Position numbers and translations under genes: made by a program
Source of the DNA: Streptomyces sp. NBC_01775
Lineage (GTDB): Bacteria; Actinomycetota; Actinomycetes; Streptomycetales; Streptomycetaceae
DNA length: 64,000 bases
Assembly: GCF_035917675.1 (NCBI RefSeq)
Contig: NZ_CP109104.1
Span: 2,542,001-2,606,000, forward strand
Reading direction: 5' to 3'
In this document: in pieces, positions 8,662 to 17,205 of the stretch
Layout of the letters: every line of letters begins with the position of its first letter
Numbering within the stretch: the stretch's first letter is position 1
Notes under the pieces: generated by a model
Databases searched by the model: none
What the model saw: only the letters and a program-made list of their open reading frames with translations
Told to the model about the DNA's origin: nothing

Positions 8662-10848
8662 TCAGAGGGCGAGGGGGTTGTCGAGGGTGACGTAGACGGA
8701 CTGGGTGTCGACCGGGCCGACCAGCTCGTCCATCCCGTGCAGGCGGGTGAGCAGGTTGGCCTTGCAGCGGAGCGTGGAGGACTCCAGGAGGAGCGCGGGC
8801 AGCGGCGATACGGGCTCGTCCCCGCTGCCGCGCGCCGCGCCCTCCAGGAAGCGCCGGAAGGCGGCGAGCAGGAGATGTTCGTCGGCGAGGCGCTGGGCGC
8901 CGAACGCACCGATGAGACCGAGGACGTTGTTGATACCGAGGTAGTAGGCGAAGCGTTCGTCGGTGACGTCGTCGGCGACGAAGGTGTCGCTGGATACTCC
9001 GAGACCCGTGCCCGGCAGCCGCTTGTCCAGCTCCTCCCTGCGGGAGGCTCGGAAGTAGTAACCCTGGTTGTCGCGGTAGCGCCCGCCCTCGGGCCAGCCC
9101 TCGGCGTCGAGGAGCACAAGGGTGTTCTGCTGGTGCGCCTCCAGCGCGATCCCGGCGTGTGCGTCGAGCCAGAGAATGGGGCGGACGACGGCGTCCAGAT
9201 ACCGCAGGAACCACTCGGCGGCCACGGCCGCGGACGGGCGGCCCGTCCGCGCGGCCAGGGAGGCGATCACCCGGGCGAGCCGAGATCGCAGCGCCATCGG
9301 CGGCCCGGCCGGGTCAGGCACGGGCGCGGTCAGTCCGGCGACACAGACGGCGTCGTCGGAGGGGCCGAAGGGGTTGTGCCGGATGACGGTGTCGAAGCCG
9401 TGGAGACGTCCCTCACCGGGGAGGTCGACGCCGAGCCAGGCGGGGTCGCGGACGATGTCGAAACCCGGGTGCGCGGCGCGCCACGCCGCGCCCAGGTCGC
9501 CGCGCAGCAGCCGGTGCACTTCGACGCCGCGCAGCAGCTCCTTGCGCAGGTTCTCCCGACGGGAGTTGGTGATACGCAGCCCCAGGGAGAGCTTGAGCAT
9601 GGCGGTGCCGCCCGGCCGGAAGACGGTGCGCACGGAGGAGGTCGGATACCAGTGCTCCCCGCCTTGCCCCAGGTCGTGCAGCAGACCGGCCTCCAGCAGC
9701 ACCGCGACGGCGGGGCTGTGGCTCAGCTCGCGGGCCTGCCAGGGGTGGAGGGGCAGGGGCACCCGGCCCTCGGGAAGGCGTCCGCTGAGCGCGGGCCCCG
9801 CCATCCGGCGCGCCAGTTCGGCGGCCGGGACCGGCTTGCCCCGGTCGGTCCATGCCGAGTCCCCGGCCAGAACGGAGGGGTCGACGGCCATCCAGCGCAG
9901 CGGAAAACTGCCGCGCAGCTCGGGTGAGAAGACCCGGGCTTCGCCCTCGGAGAGACCCTCACGGCTCTTGGGCGTGGGGTGGAGGGGGTGTCCGAACAGA
10001 AGTGCCTGCTCGCCGTCGAGGAACGGGCAGGTGTCCTCGGGCCGTTCCGGGTGTGCCCTGCGCTCGCTGATGAAGACGGCGGTGCGCTGGAGCGAGTCGG
10101 CGACCCGGCCGACCAGGGCGGCGCTCTCCGGCTCGGGCGCGGGGCGCGCTCCGTGCGTGGCCTCGCGCCCGATGAGGGCGGCGAGCGCGACGGCTTCGAG
10201 GGGCGGCGCGTCGTCGGGAGCGCGGTCCAGGGTGGGCGGGTCGAAACGGTGGCAGCCGACGGGCGACCAGTGGCGCACCGGAACGGCGAGGGTGGTGCCG
10301 GTGGCGGCGAGCGGGACGCGCAGGATGCCGTCCTCGGGGCGGGTGAGTCCCGTCTCGCGTACCCAGCAGCGCAGCAGATTCTCCAGCGCGGCGGCATCGG
10401 CGGCCCGCTGCGCGCTGGGGTGTTCCAGGGGGTCGTCGCCCGGGTGGACGGGCTTCCCGCTCTCCGGGTCCGGCGGAAATGTCGCACCATCCGGTCCACC
10501 GGTCGAACCGGCGGGCGTCTCTCCTTCCGCCGCCGTGGGTTCGGCCGCCTCCTGATCGCGGACGGCCGGCTCTCCGCCACGGGCGGCCGGCTCTTCACTG
10601 CGGCCGTCCAGTACTCCGGTGGGCGCCACCGCACCGCTGGGAGCAGCCGCAACGCCGGGCGCCGCCGCGTCGTGAAGCGAGGAGTCGGTGCACGGATGGC
10701 CGGGACCGTGGACCAGCCCTGGGCCGCTCAGCTCCTCGTGGCGTCCGGTGCGCCGCGACTGCCGGGGCACAGCCGGCTCGATGAGCCGGGCGAGCCTCTT
10801 ACGGACCGGGCCCTTCGGGGCGCCTTCGGCTCCGGAGCGCGCGTTCAC
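8662..10848 (-). CDS. IucA/IucC-family siderophore synthetase with long N-terminal extension
   Basis: First gene of the siderophore operon, 728 aa. The NIS-synthetase core starts near residue 148 (ADAAALENLLRCWVRETG) and carries LPLHPWQARE, YPTSSVRTVFRPGG, KLSLGLRITNSRRE, HQQNTLVLLD and a FhuF-like ferric-reductase-type C-terminal region ending RCKANLLTRLH. The preceding ~140 residues are Ala/Gly/Pro/Glu-rich and look disordered; I find no in-frame start with a better ribosome site nearer the core. The GTG start has GGAGG eight bases upstream. No iron box matching the DmdR/IdeR consensus is visible upstream, which is odd for a siderophore operon. Confidence 0.88.
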   Translation of the reverse strand: MNARSGAEGAPKGPVRKRLARLIEPAVPRQSRRTGRHEELSGPGLVHGPGHPCTDSSLHDAAAPGVAAAPSGAVAPTGVLDGRSEEPAARGGEPAVRDQEAAEPTAAEGETPAGSTGGPDGATFPPDPESGKPVHPGDDPLEHPSAQRAADAAALENLLRCWVRETGLTRPEDGILRVPLAATGTTLAVPVRHWSPVGCHRFDPPTLDRAPDDAPPLEAVALAALIGREATHGARPAPEPESAALVGRVADSLQRTAVFISERRAHPERPEDTCPFLDGEQALLFGHPLHPTPKSREGLSEGEARVFSPELRGSFPLRWMAVDPSVLAGDSAWTDRGKPVPAAELARRMAGPALSGRLPEGRVPLPLHPWQARELSHSPAVAVLLEAGLLHDLGQGGEHWYPTSSVRTVFRPGGTAMLKLSLGLRITNSRRENLRKELLRGVEVHRLLRGDLGAAWRAAHPGFDIVRDPAWLGVDLPGEGRLHGFDTVIRHNPFGPSDDAVCVAGLTAPVPDPAGPPMALRSRLARVIASLAARTGRPSAAVAAEWFLRYLDAVVRPILWLDAHAGIALEAHQQNTLVLLDAEGWPEGGRYRDNQGYYFRASRREELDKRLPGTGLGVSSDTFVADDVTDERFAYYLGINNVLGLIGAFGAQRLADEHLLLAAFRRFLEGAARGSGDEPVSPLPALLLESSTLRCKANLLTRLHGMDELVGPVDTQSVYVTLDNPLAL

Positions 10849-11164
10849 TGAGGTGTCCTCCGATGGTGTCGACTGGGCGCGCTGGGCAGCGAGCCACTGT
10901 CCCCCGTACGTACCAACGAAGCGAACGGCGGCGGATCACGGGCACGTTGAAGATCCCTTCGGGCTCCGGGAGGCGGTGCGGGGCCCCCTCCTCGCGCGTA
11001 CGACGCGGCCGGTGCGGGGCAGCCCACGACGCGGCCGGTGTGCGGAACCGCCGACCCTGCTGTGCCCGTCCCCCACCTCACCGGGCATAGTGGGGTGCCG
11101 CCCCTCCCGGCGGGATGCATGACAAAAACACAGGCACGAGATCCACTTCAGGGGGAGTTCAGCC
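10849..11164. other. Divergent spacer between siderophore operon and protease genes
   Basis: The 316-bp spacer must hold promoters in both directions. The clearest element is a perfect 15-bp direct repeat ACGACGCGGCCGGTG at 11000-11014 and 11026-11040 (26-bp period), a possible operator. I find no DmdR/IdeR-like iron box and no clear -35/-10 pair. A CATAGT hexamer near 11085 could serve as a -10 for the protease gene. Confidence 0.4.
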
Positions 11165-12388
11165 ATGCCATCGATAGCCAGGCCCGCGCGGCGCCGCTCG
11201 GCGCTGGCCGCGGCAGCGGTCATCGCCGCTCTGACAGTGACGGTGAGCGCCTGCGGCCCGGAGGACGACAAGGCGGACGAGAAGCCCAGCGCGTCCCCGA
11301 CAGAGTCCAAGAAGACCAGGGACGTCAAGGACGATCTCGGGCTGCCGGACGACCTCCCCAAGGACCTGCCGACGTCGCTGGACGATCTCGACAAGTGGCG
11401 CAACGGCCAGTGGAAGAACTGGGACCAGGACAAGTGGCTGAGCGAGGCCAAGGAGTTCTTCAACCCCATCATCGATGACCTGTGGGACCCGGATCGCATG
11501 AAGGACGCGGACGGGAACGACCGCAAGGTCGACGATTCGGACATCGACGACAGTGAGAGCGGCGGCAAGGACGGCACCGGCGAGGACGAGGGCGTCACCG
11601 ATGCGACGCCCAAGCCGGTCAAGGCCGCGCCCATGAAGACGCCGTACAACAAGGACAACTTCCCCGTCGGCAAGGTGTTCATGGACACCCCGAAGGGCGC
11701 GATGGTCTGCTCCGGCACCGTCATCAAGGACCCGAACAACCCGGGCAAGTCCAACCTCGTGGCCACGGCGGGCCACTGCGTGCACGGCGGCGCCGGCAAG
11801 GGCTGGTTCCGCAACGTGGTCTTCGTGCCGGACTACAACCCCAACGGCCTGCCCAACGCGCAGTTGGAGAACGCCCCGAAGAGCGCGGTCGCACCGGACG
11901 GCATCTGGTGGGCCAAGCACGCCCGCACCACCAACCACTGGATCCGCAACGGCGCAGACCGGGGCGGCAAGGGCGCGCAGCAGGACTTCGCCGTCCTGAA
12001 GGTGCAGCCCGAGGACAAGAGCAGCACCACCTCGCTGGAGGAGAAGGCCGGCGGCGCCGTGCAGGTCGCCTTCAACACCCCGCGGGTCAAGTCGCTGAAG
12101 AGCCTGAGCGCCGTCGGGTACCCGGCCGCACCGCCCTTCGACGGCTCGAAGATGTACCGCTGCTCCGACAAGCCGGGCCGCCTCACGCTCGACCCGGCAC
12201 AGCCGACGATGTACCGCATCGGCTGCACCATGACAGCAGGCTCCTCCGGTGGCCCCTGGCTGAGCGCCTCGGGCAAGCGGCTGCTGTCGGTGACGTCGAT
12301 CGGTCCGGTCACCGCCGACTGGCTGGCGGGCGCCCGCCTCGGCAAGGAGGCCAAGGGCGTCTTCGACGCCGTCAGCAAGCAGGGCTGA
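11165..12388 (+). CDS. Secreted lipoprotein, trypsin-like serine protease (copy 1)
   Basis: Predicted lipid-anchored extracellular peptidase of the S1 fold, 407 aa. The N-terminus has Arg residues, a hydrophobic segment and a lipobox VSAC (Cys ~30). An acidic linker and a conserved Trp-rich module (DLPKDLPTSLDDLDKWR through KEFFNP, ~55-105) precede the protease domain. The triad is visible: His in VATAGHCV, Asp in QQDFAVL, Ser in GSSGGPWL. The Shine-Dalgarno GGGGGAG lies just upstream of the ATG. It is followed 160 bp later by a paralogue. Substrate unknown. Confidence 0.88.
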   Translation: MPSIARPARRRSALAAAAVIAALTVTVSACGPEDDKADEKPSASPTESKKTRDVKDDLGLPDDLPKDLPTSLDDLDKWRNGQWKNWDQDKWLSEAKEFFNPIIDDLWDPDRMKDADGNDRKVDDSDIDDSESGGKDGTGEDEGVTDATPKPVKAAPMKTPYNKDNFPVGKVFMDTPKGAMVCSGTVIKDPNNPGKSNLVATAGHCVHGGAGKGWFRNVVFVPDYNPNGLPNAQLENAPKSAVAPDGIWWAKHARTTNHWIRNGADRGGKGAQQDFAVLKVQPEDKSSTTSLEEKAGGAVQVAFNTPRVKSLKSLSAVGYPAAPPFDGSKMYRCSDKPGRLTLDPAQPTMYRIGCTMTAGSSGGPWLSASGKRLLSVTSIGPVTADWLAGARLGKEAKGVFDAVSKQG

Positions 12389-12548
12389 ACCAGCGCCTTC
12401 CCGCTCCGCCCCCGGTTGCCCTCGCGACCGGGGGCGGAGGAACACCGCCGCACAGGAGCCGTCGCCGCGCAGCAACGCGGCGCAGCACCGCCGCGGCACA
12501 GAAACAGGGCGCGCCCACGCGCCGATCCACCTCAGGGGGACACCTTCC

Positions 12549-13760
12549 ATGTCACGCACAAGCAGATCCCGCCACGGACGTCCAGCCGTGGTCTTCGCCG
12601 CCCTCGCGGCGGCCCTCGCCGTCACCGCGACCGCCTGCGACTCGGGCGGGGGCGACGACAAGAAGAACGACGCCAAGCCCGCGGCCTCGACACCGGCGAA
12701 GGACTCCGGCAAGAAGCAGGACCAGCTCGGCATTCCCGACAAGCTGCCGAAGGACCTTCCCACTTCGCTGAAGGATCTGGACGAGTGGCGCGGCGGGGCC
12801 TGGAAGAACTGGAAGAAGGACCAGTGGGTGCGTGACGCGGCCGACTTCATCAACCCGTACATCAAGGGTCACTGGAACCCGGGGCGAATGAAGAAGGCGG
12901 AGGACAACGAGAAGCAGGTCCCCAAGAACGTCAAGAGCACCTCGGGCTCGGCCGCGACGGCCCCGGAGCCCACCGCGGTCAGGGCCAAGGGTGTGCGCAC
13001 GCCCTACACGCGCAACGCGGCACCGGCCGGCAAGGTCTTCATGGAAACCCCCGACGGCCCGATGGTCTGCTCCGGCACCGTCGTGAAGGACCCTCGCCAC
13101 CCGGGCAGGTCCAACCTCGTGGCCACGGCGGGCCACTGCGTGCACTCCGGCAAGAGCGGCGGCTGGCTGCGCAACATCAGCTTCATCCCGGCCTACAACA
13201 ACCGGGGCCTCTCCGCCGCCGCGGTCAACAACGCGCGGCCCGAGCAGGTCGCGCCGTACGGGCAGTGGTGGGTGAAGTGGGCGCAGACTTCCGACTACTG
13301 GATCCAGAAGGGCGCCAAGTCCGGAGGCGGCGGCTCCCAGCAGGACTTCGCCGTGCTGCGCGTCGAGCCCGTCAACAAGAGCGGCAAGTCCCTTGAGGAG
13401 ACGGTCGGCAACGCCGTGAAGGTCAACTTCCACGCGTCGTCCTCCCGTATCCGGGGCGTCAGCTCCTACGGGTATCCGGCGGCACCGCCGTTCGACGGCT
13501 CGAAGATGTACTCGTGCACCGACCGGCCCAGCGATCTGACCATCGACCCGCAGCAGCCCGCGCTGCACCGTGTCGGCTGCACGATGACAGGCGGGGCCTC
13601 GGGCGGCGCCTGGCTGGTCAAGGGCTCGGCAGGCAAGCCGGAGCTGATCTCGGTCAACTCCATCGGCCCCCACCCGGCGACCTGGCTCGCGGGGCCGCGC
13701 CTGGGTGCGACGGCCAAGGGGGTCTTCGACACCATCAGCAAGAAGTACGGCGGCAGCTGA
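12549..13760 (+). CDS. Secreted lipoprotein, trypsin-like serine protease (copy 2)
   Basis: Paralogue of the gene immediately upstream, 403 aa, presumably from tandem duplication. It shares the signal peptide and lipobox (ATAC, Cys ~31), the Trp-rich module (DLPTSLKDLDEWRGGAWKNW) and the protease domain with His in VATAGHCVH, Asp in QQDFAVLRV and Ser in GGASGGAWL. The leader also resembles that of copy 1, both having GATCCAC-CTCAGGGGGA-type sequence before the ATG. The two differ most in the linker after the Trp-rich module, where copy 1 is acidic and copy 2 is Ser/Thr/Ala-rich. A strong hairpin follows the stop. Confidence 0.88.
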   Translation: MSRTSRSRHGRPAVVFAALAAALAVTATACDSGGGDDKKNDAKPAASTPAKDSGKKQDQLGIPDKLPKDLPTSLKDLDEWRGGAWKNWKKDQWVRDAADFINPYIKGHWNPGRMKKAEDNEKQVPKNVKSTSGSAATAPEPTAVRAKGVRTPYTRNAAPAGKVFMETPDGPMVCSGTVVKDPRHPGRSNLVATAGHCVHSGKSGGWLRNISFIPAYNNRGLSAAAVNNARPEQVAPYGQWWVKWAQTSDYWIQKGAKSGGGGSQQDFAVLRVEPVNKSGKSLEETVGNAVKVNFHASSSRIRGVSSYGYPAAPPFDGSKMYSCTDRPSDLTIDPQQPALHRVGCTMTGGASGGAWLVKGSAGKPELISVNSIGPHPATWLAGPRLGATAKGVFDTISKKYGGS

Positions 13761-13818
13761 CCGGAGCGCTCCGCTCCAACGGCAGCACCAGCCACAGCAC
13801 AAGGCACGGCATAAGCGA

Positions 13819-13860
13819 AGGCCCCGCCTCCCTCCGGATTCCGGAAGGGAGGCGGGGCCT
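13819..13860. terminator. Bidirectional hairpin terminator between protease pair and hflX
   Basis: A 15-bp G/C stem (AGGCCCCGCCTCCCT with its exact complement) continues into an inner CCGGA/TCCGG stem with one bulged A and a minimal loop. It lies 58 bp after the protease stop and 50 bp after the hflX stop on the other strand, so it can serve both. There is no U-tract, as is usual in Streptomyces. Confidence 0.85.
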
Positions 13861-13910
13861 CCGTCGTTGTGCTCGACGCCCCGCCGGGGGCGGGCTCATG
13901 GGTGTGCCGC

Positions 13911-15401
13911 TCAGGCCACAGGCTGGAACTTCCGCAGCTCGGCCGCCAGCTCCTCGTGCACCCTGGCCTTGAGGACCGTGCCCTGGCCGGTGTGCTCCTC
14001 GGAGAGCACCTCGCCCAGGCTGTGCACGCGGGAGACCAGCTTGCCCTCGGTGTAGGGAAGCAGGACCTCCAGCTCGACGGAGGGATGCGGCAGTTCGTTG
14101 TCGATCAGCTCGCGCAGGTCGTCGATGCCCTGGCCGTTGCGGGCCGATACGACGAGCGCGTGCTTCTCGGCGTGCAGCAGCCGCTGGAGGACCACGGGAT
14201 CGGCGGCGTCCGCCTTGTTGACCACGACGATCTCCGGCACCTGTGCGGCGCCCACGTCCCGGATCACCTCGCGCACGGAGGCGAGCTGCTCCTCGGGCGC
14301 CGGGTGGGCGCCGTCCACCACGTGCAGGATCAGATCGGCGTCGCCGACCTCTTCCATGGTGGAGCGGAACGCCTCCACGAGGTGGTGCGGGAGGTGCCGT
14401 ACGAAGCCGACCGTGTCGGCCAGGGTGTAGGCCCTGCCGCTCGGCGTCTCGGCCTTGCGCACAGTCGGGTCGAGGGTGGCGAACAGCGCGTTCTCCACCA
14501 GCACGCCCGCGCCGGTGAGGCGGTTGAGCAGCGAGGACTTGCCTGCGTTGGTGTATCCGGCGATGGCGACCGAGGGGACCTTGTTGCGCCTGCGGTCCTG
14601 TCGCTGGACGTCGCGGCCGGTCTTCATCTCCGCGATCTCCCGGCGCATCTTCGCCATCTTCTCGCGAATACGCCGGCGGTCCGTCTCGATCTTGGTCTCA
14701 CCGGGGCCACGCGTCGCCATGCCGCCGCCCGCCGAACCGGAGCCACCGCCACCCATCTGCCGGGAGAGCGACTGGCCCCAGCCACGCAGCCTGGGCAGCA
14801 TGTAGTTCATCTGCGCCAGCGCGACCTGTGCCTTGCCCTCACGGGACTTGGCGTGCTGCGCGAAGATGTCGAGGATCAGCGCCGTGCGGTCCACGACCTT
14901 GACCTTGACGACGTCTTCCAGGTGGATGAGCTGGCCGGGGGTCAGCTCACCGTCGCACACCACGGTGTCGGCGCCGGTCTCCAGGACGATGTCCCGCAGC
15001 TCGGCGGCCTTGCCGGAGCCGATGTAGGTGGCGGCATCGGGCTTGTCGCGGCGCTGGATGACGCCGTCCAGGACCAGCGCGCCCGCGGTCTCGGCGAGTG
15101 CGGCCAGCTCCGCGAGGGAGTTGTCCGCGTCGGCGGCGGTGCCGGAGGTCCAGACGCCGATCAGCACGACGCGCTCCAGGCGCAGCTGTCGGTACTCGAC
15201 CTCTGTGACGTCCTCCAGCTCGGTGGAGAGACCTGCCACCCGCCGCAGCGCCGCTCGCTCGGAGCGGTCGAACTGATCACCGTCACGGTTCTCGTCGAGC
15301 GTGTGACTCAGAGCGACATCCTCTTCCATCAGGGCGTCGGCTCGGCGGTTCGACTGGGCGATGCGCTGGCCGTTCTGTGGAAGGGAAGAGGAGAGGGTCA
15401 A
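13911..15401 (-). CDS. hflX: Ribosome-associated GTPase HflX
   Basis: GTPase that binds and splits or rescues stalled 70S ribosomes. The protein is 496 aa. The N-terminal HflX domain contains ATYIGSGKA (~124-132), the Gly-rich linker QMGGGGSGSAGGG (~215-227) and RGPGETKIE. The G domain has G1 GYTNAGKSS (~282-290), G3 DTVGFV and G4 NKAD. The TTG start has AAGGA five bases upstream and gives an N-terminus like that recalled for other Streptomyces HflX; no ATG or GTG with a better site is near. It lies downstream of the M1 peptidase gene on the same strand. Confidence 0.95.
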   Translation of the reverse strand: MTLSSSLPQNGQRIAQSNRRADALMEEDVALSHTLDENRDGDQFDRSERAALRRVAGLSTELEDVTEVEYRQLRLERVVLIGVWTSGTAADADNSLAELAALAETAGALVLDGVIQRRDKPDAATYIGSGKAAELRDIVLETGADTVVCDGELTPGQLIHLEDVVKVKVVDRTALILDIFAQHAKSREGKAQVALAQMNYMLPRLRGWGQSLSRQMGGGGSGSAGGGMATRGPGETKIETDRRRIREKMAKMRREIAEMKTGRDVQRQDRRRNKVPSVAIAGYTNAGKSSLLNRLTGAGVLVENALFATLDPTVRKAETPSGRAYTLADTVGFVRHLPHHLVEAFRSTMEEVGDADLILHVVDGAHPAPEEQLASVREVIRDVGAAQVPEIVVVNKADAADPVVLQRLLHAEKHALVVSARNGQGIDDLRELIDNELPHPSVELEVLLPYTEGKLVSRVHSLGEVLSEEHTGQGTVLKARVHEELAAELRKFQPVA

Positions 15402-15587
15402 GTGGATCCTTAAGGTCGAGGAGAGATTTCTGTTCCGGACAACGCCCGTGCGGCCGAGAAGATTCCCCGCCGGCCGGGGCCAGGCCCGGAGGCCGCGGCC
15501 CCCCGGGGGGGGTGCGGCACAACGATGGTGGCACGCTGGAGCGGAGCAGTCACCCTGGTTTCGAGCGAGGGTATCCGGCGGCCCGCC

Positions 15588-15662
15588 TCAGCCCGCCGCG
15601 GCTCGCCTCCCCTCAGCCCGCCGCGGCTCGCCTCCCCTCAGCCCACCGCAGCTCGCCTCCCC
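15588..15662. repeat. Three perfect-phase 25-bp tandem repeats before hflX
   Basis: Three adjacent 25-bp units beginning TCAGCCCGCCGCGGCTCGCC start at 15588, 15613 and 15638. The first two are identical and the third differs at two bases (CCACCGCAG). They end 15 bp before the stop of the M1 peptidase gene, that is, just downstream of it on its own strand, in the spacer leading to hflX. Confidence 0.85.
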
Positions 15663-15676
15663 GCACCCCCAAGCCT

Positions 15677-17131
15677 TCAGCCCTTGGTCCAGCGCGGGTG
15701 GCCGGGCATGGGCGGGGTGGTCTTCCCGTAGAGCCACTTCTTCAAGAACGCGCTCTGGTCCTGTCCGGAGATCTCGCTCGCCAGGACGATGAAATCGGCC
15801 GTGGTGGCGTTGCCGTCGGCGTACCGCTGGGGCCAGGCCCGCTGGAGCCGTGCGAAAGCCGCGGCGCCGATCCGCTCGCGCAGCGCGTAGAGCACCACGG
15901 CCGAGCCGTCGTAGACCATGCTGCTGAACAGCCGCGTCTTGCTGCCTTCCTCGGCGGGCCGCAGCGCGGCAGGTGGACCGAAGCGCTTGCGCCAGGCGTC
16001 GGATTGCCGGTACGCCTCCCGCGTCCTGCGCTCCAGAGAGGGGCCGCCGCGCTCCGCGCCGTAGGACCACTCGTACCAAGTGGCGTGGCCCTCGTTGAGC
16101 CACAGGTCGGTCCACATACGAGGCGTGACGCTGTTACCGAACCACTGGTGCGCCAGCTCGTGCATCATCAGCGATTCCTTGTACCAGGCCGGGTACGTGC
16201 GCGAAATCAGCAGCTCCTGTTCGAACAGCGACAGGGTCTGGGTCTCCAGTTCGAAGCCGGTCTGCGCGTCGGCTGCCAGCACGCCGTAGTTCTCGAACGG
16301 GTAGCGCCCCGCCCTGCGCTCCATCCAGATCAGCTGCCGGGAGGTCCGCTCCAGCCACGGCTTGAGCGCCGTGCGCTGTTTGGCGGGTACGACGTGACGC
16401 AGCGGCAGGCCGTGCGGCCCGGTGCCCCTGACGACGGCGGAGCGGCCGATGGAGATCTGCGCCAGTTCGGTGGCCATGGGGTGCACCATCCGGTACCTCC
16501 ATACGGTGTCGGCACCGGCTCCGGCCCTCCCCGCGGGCAGGCCACCCGCCACGACGGTCAGTCCCCGGGGCGCGGTGACGCGGAAGGTGAACAGCGCCTT
16601 GTCCGAGGGGTGGTCGTTGGAGGGGAAGACACGGTGGGCCGCGTCGGCCTGGTTGGCCATGGCCAGCCCGTCCTTGGTGCGCAGCCATCCGCCGTCGGGC
16701 TTGGAGGTGTCGCTGGTGTGCCTCACATCGATGCGCAGCCGGGAGCCGCGCGCCAGGGGCCGGGCGGGGGTGACCACCAGATCCTCGCCCGCCCGCACGT
16801 GCCGCGCGGGCAGCCCGTTGACCCGTACGGAGCGCACCTCACCGGCCGCGAAGTCGAGGTTGAAGCGCTCCAGGAAGTCCGCGGTGACCCCCGCGTCGAT
16901 CTTCGTACGGGCCGTCAGCGGCTTGGTGTTGTCGCCGCTGTAGTGGAAGTCGAGGTCGTACGCGCGTACGTCGTAGCCCGGGTTTCCCAGGTGGGGGAAA
17001 AGGCGGTCGCCGATGCCTGCGGGCCGGGGAGCGGGGAGAGCGGCGGCGACGAGGCCGAGAACAGCCGCTGTGACCGTCCCCGCCAGTACGCAGCGGCGGC
17101 GGAGTCCGGAGCGTGAGCGTGTGAGGGGCAT
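15677..17131 (-). CDS. Secreted M1-family zinc metallopeptidase
   Basis: Predicted exported aminopeptidase, 484 aa. An N-terminal signal sequence (RRR, then VLAGTVTAAVLGLVAAALPAP) is followed by a beta-rich N-domain and the gluzincin domain. The zinc site HELAH is at ~324-328, with the third ligand Glu in LWLNEGHA (~347). The substrate-binding exopeptidase motif appears as GFELETQT rather than classical GAMEN. A conserved Tyr is in SMVYDGSAVVLYALRE. The protein lacks the large C-terminal HEAT-like domain of PepN, so it belongs to the short secreted class. Physiological substrate unknown. Confidence 0.9.
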   Translation of the reverse strand: MPLTRSRSGLRRRCVLAGTVTAAVLGLVAAALPAPRPAGIGDRLFPHLGNPGYDVRAYDLDFHYSGDNTKPLTARTKIDAGVTADFLERFNLDFAAGEVRSVRVNGLPARHVRAGEDLVVTPARPLARGSRLRIDVRHTSDTSKPDGGWLRTKDGLAMANQADAAHRVFPSNDHPSDKALFTFRVTAPRGLTVVAGGLPAGRAGAGADTVWRYRMVHPMATELAQISIGRSAVVRGTGPHGLPLRHVVPAKQRTALKPWLERTSRQLIWMERRAGRYPFENYGVLAADAQTGFELETQTLSLFEQELLISRTYPAWYKESLMMHELAHQWFGNSVTPRMWTDLWLNEGHATWYEWSYGAERGGPSLERRTREAYRQSDAWRKRFGPPAALRPAEEGSKTRLFSSMVYDGSAVVLYALRERIGAAAFARLQRAWPQRYADGNATTADFIVLASEISGQDQSAFLKKWLYGKTTPPMPGHPRWTKG

Positions 17132-17205
17132 GCCCCATCGCTACCAGCGCCCGGCACCCGCTCCGGCGTGGCGCGGGCGCGTCCACCCGAACGGACGGGT
17201 ACGGC

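Noticed and set aside
10849..11164. DmdR/IdeR iron box for the siderophore operon
   Set aside because: No segment resembles the TTAGGTTAGGCTCACCTAA-type operator.
15588..15662. CRISPR-like array
   Set aside because: The units are directly adjacent with no spacers and there are no cas genes nearby.
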